In this document: positions 11,064-20,125 of the stretch, piece by piece
Numbering within the stretch: position 1 is the first letter of the stretch
Layout of the letters: every line of letters starts with the position of its first letter
Assembly (NCBI RefSeq): GCF_050003625.1
Contig: NC_134398.1
Location: 101,661,664 to 101,725,663 of the forward strand
Source of the DNA: Haematobia irritans
Lineage: Eukaryota > Arthropoda > Insecta > Diptera > Muscidae
Direction: 5' to 3'
DNA length: 64,000 bases
Position numbers and translations under genes: made by a program
Notes under the pieces: generated by a model
What the model was told of the DNA's origin: nothing
Databases searched by the model: none
Seen by the model: only the letters and a program-made list of their open reading frames with translations

Positions 11064-11277
11064 ACTAAAATCTAATTTGAAAATTTAAAAATAATTTTTT
11101 TTATTATTTCACATGAACGATTTAAACAATTAGTTTTCAACATATTTACACATTGTTTCTGATCAAACATGAATCTAGTATTCTCATTTATAAGTTGTAT
11201 CATCTTGTTGTACTAGTTTCACAAATTATTAAATAAAATAAAAATAAATAAAGTATACAATCTTATATATCTTATAG
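11064..11277. other. LINE 3' tail and intron end before the PP2A exon
   Basis: AT-rich, no reading frame. It contains the presumed LINE 3' UTR and an AAATAAAATAAA-type tail (about 11227-11250), then a splice acceptor 'cttatag' ending at 11277. Confidence 0.5.
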
Positions 11278-13142
11278 ATTTGGTTGGTGGCCCAGAATTT
11301 GCCATGTATTTAATTCCACCGTTAGAAAGTTTGGCAACGGTGGAAGAGACGGTTGTTCGCGATAAAGCGGTCGAGTCACTGCGAATGGTATCCGCTGAAC
11401 ATAGCGCACAAGATCTTGAAATTCATGTTATTCCGACTTTACAACGTTTGGTCTCTGGTGATTGGTTTACTTCACGTACGTCGGCTTGTGGATTATTTTC
11501 AGTTTGTTATCCAAGAGTTTCCCAGCCAATTAAAGCCGACTTACGATCAAATTATCGAAAATTATGCCAGGACGAAACTCCTATGGTTCGGCGTGCAGCC
11601 GCTAGTAAACTTGGAGAATTCGCTAAAGAAGTCGAAATAGAATATTTAAAGTCGGATATTATTCCAAATTTTGTTCAATTAGCCCAGGATGATCAGGTAA
11701 ACCTATTGATGCTTACATGTCAGTACAACTCAACGCTTTTATTACTTGATTATTATAGGATTCCGTTCGTCTTCTTGCTGTTGAAGCCTGTGTTACCATT
11801 GCGCAACTGCTGACGCAAAAAGATATCGAGCTTGTTAGTATATTTAACTATTTAATTCTTTAGATAACTTGGTATTTAATTGTAGCTGGTGTTGCCAACG
11901 CTGCGACAATGTGCAAGCGACTCTTCTTGGAGAGTCCGTTATATGCTAGCGGAAAAATTTGTCGATCTGCAGAAGGCGGTAGGTCCGGAAATAACTAGAG
12001 TGGATTTGGTTCCCGTTTTCCAAGTAAGATTTGGTCCTACTAGTTTATTTCATATTTATGTACCATATTTAAATCCATCTAATAGTATTTGCTGAAGGAT
12101 GCAGAAGCTGAAGTGAGAGCTGCGGTAGCCACGAAAATTAAAGACTTTTGCCTCAACATCGATAAAGCGAATCAAATGCATGTAATAATGACATCAATTC
12201 TGCCATATATTCGTGATTTGGTATCAGATCCGAGTTCTCACGTAAAATCAGCGCTAGCCTCTGTTATAATGGGGTTGAGTCCCATTCTAGGATCGTACAA
12301 TACTGTTGAGCATCTGCTTCCGCTTTTCCTAATACAGCTAAAAGACGAATGTCCAGATGTACGATTGAATATAATATCAACTTTAGATTGTGTTAATGAC
12401 GTCATTGGTATTCAACAACTTTCGCAAGTAACACATGAAATTATTATTATTTTCCATTACTACAGATCTTAGTTTTAGTCGTTGCTGCCAGCTATAGTTG
12501 AATTAGCGAGGGATTCGAAATGGCGTGTAAGGTTGGCTATAATTGAATATATGCCTGCTCTTGCTGGCCAATTGGGTCAAGAATTCTTTGATGAAAAATT
12601 ACGGGGCCTCTGTCTGGAATGGTTAAATGATCACGTATATGCAATAAGAGAGGCAGCTACATTGAATATGAAGAAGTTGGTAGAACAGTTCGGAGCACGG
12701 TGGGCAGAACAAGCTATAATTCCAATGATATTAGTTATGTCTCGAAACAAAAATTATTTGCACAGTAAGTAATGTATGTTTACTATATATATTCGTGTTT
12801 TAATTTTATATAAATATATATCTTACGAAAGGAATGACTTGTTTATTTTGTTTGAAAATTATGGCGGAAGTGTGCGGAACTGATATAACTACAAAACTAC
12901 TATTGCCGACAGCGCTAGTTTTGGCTTCGGATCCGGTATCAAATGTTCGATTTAACGTTGCGAAAACACTTAGGAAAATATCACCTTTTCTTGATGCCAG
13001 TGTTATTGAGTCTCAAGTTAAACCCACACTAGAAAAACTTAACGCTGATACTGATGTTGATGTTAAACATTTTGCTGCAGAAGCTATTGCAGCTATAACA
13101 ACAGGTATGAGGCCAAGATCGATTACAAAAAATACATCATAG
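11278..13142 (+). CDS. Pp2A-29B: PP2A 65-kDa regulatory subunit A (scaffold), 5'-partial
   Basis: The scaffold of protein phosphatase 2A, binding the catalytic and B subunits in cytoplasm and nucleus. Six exons with GT-AG introns: 11278-11696, 11759-11833, 11886-12023, 12086-12427, 12479-12764, 12832-13104 or 13142. The joined protein begins [17 protein letters not shown] and shows HEAT-repeat signatures throughout ([118 protein letters not shown]). About 70 N-terminal residues of the ~590-residue family protein are absent, and no such exon was found upstream in the window. The last exon either reads to the TAG at 13140 or splices at CAG|GTATGAG (13105). Exons show no internal stops, so it may be functional, but a partial duplicate cannot be excluded. 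Confidence 0.93.
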
Positions 13143-13171
13143 TACTTTAACAAATTCCTACCCAATTTTCC

Positions 13172-13177
13172 AATAAA
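13172..13177 (+). terminator. Candidate poly(A) signal of the PP2A gene
   Basis: AATAAA about 30 bp past the TAG at 13142. The same signal recurs in the duplicated downstream segment. Confidence 0.5.
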
Positions 13178-13314
13178 TCTTGTTGAAAGCCCCATGTTCT
13201 TCAAGGGCATTATCTTTTTTTAACTTTCCATGTATTGAGCGTGTAATTATGCAATTCTATTTCTGAAGTCCCAAGGACGTTTTGAACTTATATAGCACAA
13301 TTTGAATGCATCGT

Positions 13315-13625
13315 GAACTGATATAACTACAAGACTACTATTGCCGACAGTGCTGCTTTTGGCTTCGGATCCGGTATCAAATGTTCGATTTAACGTTGCG
13401 AAAACACTTAGGAAAATATTACCTTTTCTTGATGCCAGTGTTATTGAGTCTCAAGTTAAAACCACACTAGAAAAACTTAACGGTGATACTGAAGTTGAAG
13501 TTAAACATTTTGCTGCAGAAGCTATTCAGCTATAGCAACAGGTATGAGGCCAAGATCGATTTTAAATAAAAAATACATCGTAGTATTTTAAAAAATTCCT
13601 ACTCAATTTTCCAATAAATCTTGTT
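13315..13625 (+). pseudogene. Broken tandem copy of the last PP2A exon
   Basis: Repeats the sequence from about 12876 to 13182 (end of the last exon plus 3' flank), offset by ~437 bp. It encodes [22 protein letters not shown] and [19 protein letters not shown] 1-bp deletion (attcagc versus attgcagc) shifts the frame into a stop (EAIQL*). The preceding half of the exon is not duplicated and no acceptor is seen, so it is probably non-coding. The 3' flank with AATAAA was duplicated too. The jockey element begins 4 bp after the duplicated segment. Confidence 0.85.
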
Positions 13626-13626
13626 T

Positions 13627-13662
13627 TCAAGTTCATTTGTGCTTTTGCAAGTGACAGACGTG
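13627..13662 (+). promoter_or_regulatory. Jockey internal promoter: TCA(+1) Inr and DPE at +28
   Basis: TTTTCAAGTTC provides an initiator with A(+1) at 13629. AGACGTG (13656-13662) falls exactly at +28 to +34, the position and sequence of the classic Drosophila downstream promoter element. This also fixes the element's 5' end. Confidence 0.7.
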
Positions 13663-13762
13663 TTTTCTGTGACGATTGCGTGTTTAGTACATTTCCTAAT
13701 ATAAATCTTTCATAAACCTCAAAATTCCGAAAAGACTTCTTGCGACTAATGATGCGGACGAT

Positions 13763-14851
13763 ATGTCTCCATCAAAAGACTCAAAAACTATCAAAAAACA
13801 AAGAAAAAACTATTGGTTGCCTTTGCAAGCCTTAGCAGATGACAACGAAAATGATTTGGATATGACCGATAATGAAAGTGGTCCAAGTGATAGTTCAAAA
13901 AAGAAAATATCTCCCCCACCAATAAAGGTTCTGGGGCAAAATGTTCAAAAAACACAAGATATTTTAACTGAAAAGCAAATTTTGAATTACTATATCAAAA
14001 AAATTTCAATTTGTATAAAAATTACATGTGACGACATGGAAACATATGATATGATATGAAATCTTCTCTTACTCAGAGTAAGATTCAATACTTCTCACAT
14101 GAGAGTAAAAACAACCGTACGTTCAGAGCTGTCATGTATGGCTTAGATGGAAGAACAGCTGGTGAGGTGAAATCAGCACTTATTCAACTTGGCTTCAAAT
14201 GCATTGACGTCAAAGCAGTGGTGAAAAAATTTGAGCAGTATGAAGATACTATTTTTATTGCATATTTCGAGAGAGGCACTGTTAGACTCATTGAAATCTC
14301 TCTTTCGTACTATTGTGAAGTGGGACTTCAAACGTAAAATAAAGAACAGAGTTGTTCAATGTCACAAATGCCAGATGTTTGGGCATGGAGAACGGTTTTG
14401 TGCAGTAAATGCCAAATGTACAAATTGTGCTGGGAACCACCTTACAAAAGATTGCAATGTACATTCCGTCGTTCGTTGTGCAAATTGTAATGAAAACCAT
14501 AAATCTACTTACTTGGCATGCCCAAATCGTACTCGTTATTTAGAAATACGAGATAAAGTCAACAATAGGGTGGCAAGGCGCCAGCAACGTACCATAGCCG
14601 ATAACAATGAAGTTTCGGTCATAAATACCAATACCATACTAACACCTCCCCAACAAAATCCGACCTTTAACCCAAATTGGGGTCCTAATGCCCGAAATTC
14701 CGCAGTTCCCAATGAACTTTTTAGCGAACAGGAAATTACCAATCTTACCCTTGAGATTGTAAATGGTTTAAAAAATTGTGCTAATAAGCACGAACAATTC
14801 AATGTGATGACGCAGTTGGCTATCAAATATTTATATTGTAATAACAAATGA
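13763..14851 (+). pseudogene. Jockey ORF1 (Gag-like, three zinc knuckles), frameshifted
   Basis: Starts MSPSKDSKTIKKQRKN at 13763. After frameshifts near 14050 and 14300 it continues through a PRE-like region (FRAVMYGLDGRTAGEVKSAL) to the RNA-binding zinc knuckles CHKCQMFGHGERFC (CX2CX4HX4C), CTNCAGNHLTKDC and CANCNENHKSTYLAC. The tail is Asn/Gln-rich. Jockey Gag binds element RNA and directs it to the nucleus (family knowledge). The stop TGA at 14849 overlaps the ORF2 ATG at 14848 (ATGA), a layout compatible with termination-reinitiation. Confidence 0.88.
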
Positions 14852-16376
14852 AGTTAAATATATTAAATGTAATATTTTGGAATTGCCGTAGCATTTGAAA
14901 TAAGTATTTAGAGTTATTTGATTTACTACTAAAAGAAAAAATTGATGTATGTTTGTTATGAGAAACATGGCTTAAATATCATAATATTTTATACCATCCT
15001 AATTATAACTGCTTGCGACAAGAAAGAAATACAACAGGAGGTGGTGTCGCAATTCTTGTTAAGAAATCTATTAGATATATTGAAATGCCACGGATAAAAA
15101 CATATGTAATAGAAAACCTAGGGATTGAGATAATCTCTAGGGATTCTTTTAGATTAAAAATCTTAAGTATATATTTTCGAGGTGGATCATGTTCCCGCGA
15201 TTTTAAGAACAAATTTAAAACTGATTTAAGAAGACTCTTCGCTATAAACGGTCACTTTAGTAGACACCGTAACTGGGGTTGCCAAATGGCTAATAGTTGG
15301 GGGAACCTACTATCAGAAATTACTACATTTTTTCCAATTAATATCTTAAATTCTCAAGATCCTACTTATATTCCAGCTTCTTCCACATCTACACCTTCAA
15401 CTTTAGATTTAATTTTAACTAATGCCCCATTTTTGGTTACTCAACCAGTAGCTATGAATGAGCTCAGTTCTGATGATCTTCCAGTTAAATTCATGATCGA
15501 ATTTTCAGCTGCGTTCTCTGCTTGTGGCGACTATGATTACGGTAAAGCAAACTGGGAAGGCTTTAAATCTTTTTAGAAAAAAGAATTCAGATATTTGCCG
15601 GTCTATGTTGAAGAGTTAACCACTTCCCAGATTGATACAAACATAGATTTTCTAAATATGAAACTTTTGGAAGCTGAATTGTTATACATTCCGAGAAAGC
15701 TTTACAAGGAGAATTATATTAAATTGCCCAAAAATATCCTTAAAGTCATTGCACAAAAGAACTATTATAGGAGGCAGTGGACTAAGTTCAGAAACCGCGA
15801 CGATCATCATAAAATGATGGAAATCTCAAAAACGGTTCATTCTATGATTAGTATTTACAGAAACTCCGTTTGGAATAGGAGGATAGCAACACTGAAAAAG
15901 GGAGATAAACCATTTTGGAATATTTCTAAAGTTCTCCGTAAGAAATTTCCAACTATTCCTTCTTTGAAATTTGATGGTAACATATTATTTACCAGTAAGG
16001 ATAAGTCAAATGCACTTGCCAAAGAATTTTTGAAGAACCATCAGGTTTCCGAACATTTGGGTTCACAATCTTTCAACTCTATGATAGATACATTTTTTTA
16101 TAGCTTTGATTCTTTGCAGGTAGAAATTGATACCTCTGAATTGGTTAGCTTCGATTTTGTCTGTGATCTCATAAAATACAGCACCAAAAAGAAATCTAGC
16201 GGCTTGGATGGCTTAAAGGCCGTTCTTATTTGTCAATGTCCTGATGTGGTTTTGCGCTTTATAACAGACATATTTAATTCTTGTATCAGACTAGGTTATT
16301 TCCCTTTAGCCTGGAAAACGGCTAAAATTATTCCCGTTTACAAGAGCGGCAAACCTGCCGATGTTACTTCCAGCTA

Positions 16377-17032
16377 CACTGAAAAAAAAGCATGCCCGGT
16401 TCCAAAGATTTTGTCTTTACTTTAAAAAATTTGGTATTGATTCCGAGCCAAAGAAGCGGAGAATACAAGTAAGGATACTTTTAAGACACAATTCTCTTTT
16501 AAATTTGGGTTTTGTGTACTTGCTTCTAGGAAGCAAATTTTAATTTTTCGCTTTCTCAGCTTATTTTCTTCATATGCTATCAAAGTCCTTTAAAAACGAG
16601 TTAAGGACAACTTTATTTTCCAAATTAAGACTCGATATCCAGTAGAAATTATGCTATGTTTCAAGTAAAAAACATCTTTAAAATAAAGTTTAGAAAAACA
16701 TGTCCTAAATTTGAAAGATTTTTTGCTTTATAGTCAAGACGCAAAAAGGCAACAAATTTAAAGACAAATTCATTAAATTTAAAGAATTTTTCTGAATTAT
16801 TAAAGTCAAGTTGACCTTAGCCCAAACATTTTTTCTTTCATGTTATGATACCCATTTTTAAGTCAAATCACTTAATTATAAGGACATTACGACTTCATTG
16901 AAAAGATTATCGACTTTTGGACAAAGAAAAAAACTTTATGTTAGAGTAATGCGTCTTCTATGCTAAGCAAAATTTGCATTCGTATTTTAAAGACATGAAA
17001 TCTTTGACCTCACGACAATATTTTTTTCAGTG
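16377..17032. mobile_element. TA-flanked MITE, TIR CACTGAAAAAAA (656 bp)
   Basis: Inserted in the RT codon run ...SSY|RPISLL. Flanking TA dinucleotides (16375-16376, 17033-17034), and removing one TA plus the insert restores the reading frame AGC TAT CGG CCT. Ends are CACTGAAAAAAA and TTTTTTTCAGTG. TA duplication plus short inverted ends points to a Tc1/mariner-type non-autonomous element. No open frame inside. Confidence 0.85.
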
Positions 17033-17326
17033 TATCGGCCTATTAGTTTATTAAATTGTTTAGGGAAAATTTTTTAGAAAATAATAAAGGAAAGAATTCA
17101 GTCATTTCTTGCAGATAATAGAATTATACCTGATGAACAATTTGGATTTCGTAGTTCGCATAGTAGTACTCACCAAGTCAAGCGAATCTGCAATGACATA
17201 AAGGAACTTTTTGCAATGAAATTGTCAACAGGTCTAATTCTATTGGATGTGGAAAAAGCGTTCGATTCTGTTTGGCATAACGGCCTAATTTTCAAACTAG
17301 TAAATTTCAATTTTCCTTTGCCGCTT

Positions 17327-18219
17327 CACCGAAAGAATTCTCTTCGTTAATTTTACGAAGAATTCTTCATTAACTATTCTTCGTGAATTCTTCATTAAAA
17401 TAACGAAACTTTCATTCATTTTCGTAAATTTTACGAAGAACATTTTACGAATATACGAAACTTCTACGAAATATTCTACATTAACTTTTCTTCGTAAAAA
17501 GTTCGTACATTTAACGAAACTTTCTTCAAATTTCATGAATTTTGTGAAGAAGTTTTTACGATTATTTTACGAAACATTCTGCGTTAAAATTTCTTCATAA
17601 AAAGTACGAACGATTTTCTTTGAAATAACGAAGGAGTTTCATTGAAGTTTTAAAATTTCCGTTTGCGGCATTAAATTATCTTTTATAATGTCCTTGAGTG
17701 TATTCCTTTATTCTATTTTTTTATGCAAGTCTATGCTACTTCTCATTTGGGTGATATCGCGCTATGAATAAAAGTGAAGCAATAAAACTGAAAATTATTC
17801 AAAAACTTAAGATGTAAAGTAGTGATGTCATTTTTCACACTTGTAACTACAACCAAATGCTCTTTCGACTAAAATTTTTTTCTAAAAGTTCGAACATTTT
17901 TGAAAAAAGGTACGAAAATTTTTCATAAAAAGTACAAAAATTTTTCATAAAAACTACGAAATTTTTTTCTTAAAAAGTACGAAACATTTTCATAAAAAGA
18001 ACGAAATTGTTTCATAAAAAGTACGAAGATTTTTCATAAAAAGTACGAATATTCTTCATAAAATGTACGAATTATTTTCTTACAAACTACGAAAATTTTG
18101 GAAGAAATACGAAATATTTCGTACTTTTAATGAAAAGTTTCTTTGGTTGTAAAACAATGACAAATTTCGTACTTTTAACGAAATTTTTCGTTCTTTTTAC
18201 GAAGAAAATTCTTTCGGTG
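17327..18219. mobile_element. TA-MITE family 'CACCGAAAG', copy 1 (893 bp)
   Basis: Ends CACCGAAAGAATT and AATTCTTTCGGTG. The right flank is TA, the left flank TT (expected TA, probably mutated). It splits the jockey RT between LPL and VKLINSF. Both subterminal zones consist of degenerate ~20-bp repeats of the type 'ttcataaaaagtacgaaa'. This copy is the uninterrupted reference for the second copy. Confidence 0.85.
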
Positions 18220-18576
18220 TAGTAAAATTAATAAACAGTTTCTTAAGAAACAGATCTATGAGTGTTTCGATCAATACATCTCTGTCTGAGTGTTATGAGG
18301 TGACAGCTGGTGTTCCCCAAGGATCCATAATTGGACCTATACTTTACTTGATTTATATTTCAGACTTTCCAAAATTAACGAATTGTAAGTTCGCTTTATA
18401 TGCAGATGATGTAGGAATTTATATATCTAACAAATGCCCTGATGTTATATTGTCTGATCTGCAACATTCTATGAAACAGGTAAATAATTTTATGAGTAAA
18501 TGGAAGATTAAACTCAACACCAGTAAAACGCAGGCTATTTTTTTCTCCAAAACAAGAAGTTTTTGTAATTTACCTA

Positions 18577-20072
18577 CACCGAAAGAATTTTCTTCGTAAA
18601 AAGAACGAAAAATTTCGTTAAAAGTACGAAATTTGTCATTGTTTTACAACCAAAGAAACTTTTCATTAAAAGTACGAAATATTTCGTACTTTTTACGAAG
18701 AAAAGTTCTTCCAAAATTTTCGTAGTTTGTAAGAAAAAAATTCGTACTTTTTATGAAAAATCTTCGTACTTTTTATGAAACAATTTCGTTCTTTTTATGA
18801 AAATGTTTCGTACTTTTTATGAAAAATTTTCGTAGTTTTTATGAAAAATTTTCGTACTTTTTATGAAAAAATTTCGTACTTTTTTCTGAAAAATGTTGGA
18901 ACTTTTAGAAAAAAAAAATTATAGTCGAAAGTGCATTTGGTTGTAGTTGCAAGTGTGAAAAATGACATCACTACTTTACATTAGAGGTGTGCACGTGACA
19001 CGAAATTGTCGTGACTCACGAACATTTTCGTGACTCACGCGTGAGTCGTGAGTCACGCTGACGGCAACGGCGTGAGTGTGCGTGAGCGTGATTAACCAAC
19101 CAAATGTCGTGCGTGAGCGTGAGTCACGAAAATAATATCTTCGTGAGTGTGCGTGAGTAACGAATTTCGGAAAAACACGCTCACGAAAATAATCCCGCTT
19201 ACGAACATAAAATGCTTACGAGTTGAATTCATTTATAATTTTAGTAACATCCTAGGTGGTAAGAGTTTTATAACGCACTCGATTTTAACCATACTCATGT
19301 TTTCAGTCAGGTTCTATAGGTAAATCACTCATAAAATTATTCGTGAGTCACGAAGTTTTTCGTGAGGCACGACATTTTTCGTGAGTCACGATATATTTCG
19401 TGAGTCATAACATTTAAAAGATTTTCGTGCGTGAGTGTGCGTGAGTATAAATGTTCTTTTCGTGAGCGTGCGTGACCGTGAGTCCTACCAAAAAATATCG
19501 TGCGTGAGTGTGCGTGAATAAGATTTCTCCATCGTGAGTGTGCGTGAGCGTGAGCACAATATTACTCACGTGCACACCTCTACTTTACATCTTAAGTTTC
19601 TGAATAATTTTTAGTTTTATTGCTTCACTTTTATTCATAGCGCCCTATCACCCAAATGATAAGCATAGACTTGCATAAAAAAATAGAATAAAGGAATACA
19701 CTCAAGCACATTATAAAAGACAATTTAATGCCGCGAACGGAAATTTTACAACTTCAATGAAACTTCTTCGTTATTTCAAAGAAAATGTTTCGTACTTTTT
19801 ATGAAGAAATTTTAACGCAGAATGTTTCGTAAAATATTCGTAAAAACTTCTTCACAAAATTCATGAAATGTGAAGAAAGTTTCGTTAAAAGTACGAACTT
19901 TTTACGAAGAAAATTTAATGTAGAATGTTTCGTAAAAGTTTCGTATATTCGTAAAATGTTTTTCGTAAAATTTACGAAAATGAATGAAAATTTCATTATT
20001 TTAATGAAGAATTCAGGAAGAATAGTTAATGAAGAATTCTTCGTAAAATTAACGAAGAGAATTCTTTCGGTG
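18577..20072. mobile_element. TA-MITE family 'CACCGAAAG', copy 2, inverted, with hAT insert
   Basis: Same family as 17327-18219 but in inverse orientation, flanked by TA (18575-18576, 20073-20074). Without the 601-bp hAT MITE and its 8-bp duplication it would be 887 bp, close to copy 1 (893 bp). It splits the jockey frame at FCNLP|SSSLCLL. The two copies form a long inverted repeat with a 357-bp spacer. Confidence 0.88.
18982..19582. mobile_element. hAT-type MITE, TIR TAGAGGTGTGCACGTGA, copy 1 (601 bp)
   Basis: 8-bp target duplication CTTTACAT (18974-18981 and 19583-19590). The empty site is visible in MITE copy 1 near 17815 (reverse complement). An 8-bp duplication and these ends are typical of hAT elements. 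The interior is packed with CGTGAG/CTCACG words, including seven TGAGTCA/TGACTCA motifs. No ORF. Confidence 0.92.
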
Positions 20073-20125
20073 TAGTTCATCCTTATGCCTTTTAAATCAG
20101 ACTATTCCGTGGAATGATAATATAA

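Larger units (their letters stand above)
8336..11255 (+). mobile_element. Dead LINE (RT family), split by a copia element
   Basis: Plus-strand non-LTR retrotransposon relic, 5'-truncated. Readable pieces in several frames are ILKERLANWTEH (RT block 2), AFFVHFKAFDNV (degenerate catalytic Asp block), NSGVKKGFLLSPLLFA, ILLYADDIVILAE (YADD catalytic box), a C-terminal WKLYQAVCQAIQLYA block, and past the copia insertion a Cys/His motif (CNLNEEETIFHFLGEC) ending near 11063. An A/T-rich AATAAA-type tail follows at about 11225-11255, immediately before the PP2A exon, so the LINE probably sits in the upstream intron of that gene. The clade is not assigned. Many frameshifts and stops make it inactive. 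Confidence 0.75.
13629..20110 (+). mobile_element. Jockey-type LINE with complete 5' end, nested insertions
   Basis: Plus-strand element with Inr/DPE promoter at its start, gag-like ORF1 (13763-14851), ORF2 starting at 14848, and three TA-flanked MITE insertions (16377-17032, 17327-18219, 18577-20072). Past the last MITE only about a dozen codons remain (SSSLCLLNQTIPWND) before the sequence switches to element X, so the 3' end is lost. The element lies 3' of the PP2A last-exon duplication. Several in-frame stops make it inactive. Confidence 0.9.
14848..20110 (+). pseudogene. Jockey ORF2 (endonuclease/RT), interrupted
   Basis: One continuous frame from ATG 14848 to 16376, damaged only by stop codons at 14896, 14959 and 15574. 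Endonuclease start VIFWNCRSI and ETWL are visible, but a deletion near 15235 removes part of the core. RT pieces lie on both sides of the MITEs: KKKSSGLDGLKA, WKTAKIIPVYKSGKPADV, (MITE) RPISLLNCLGKIF, EQFGFRSSHSSTHQV, LILLDVEKAFDSVWHNGL (catalytic Asp), (MITE) TAGVPQGSIIGPILYLIY, LYADDVGIYIS (YADD), then (MITE) and the end. Another stop sits near 17075. Confidence 0.9.

Noticed and set aside
13315..13625. Second functional PP2A exon
   Set aside because: A 1-bp deletion gives an immediate stop and no splice acceptor precedes it.
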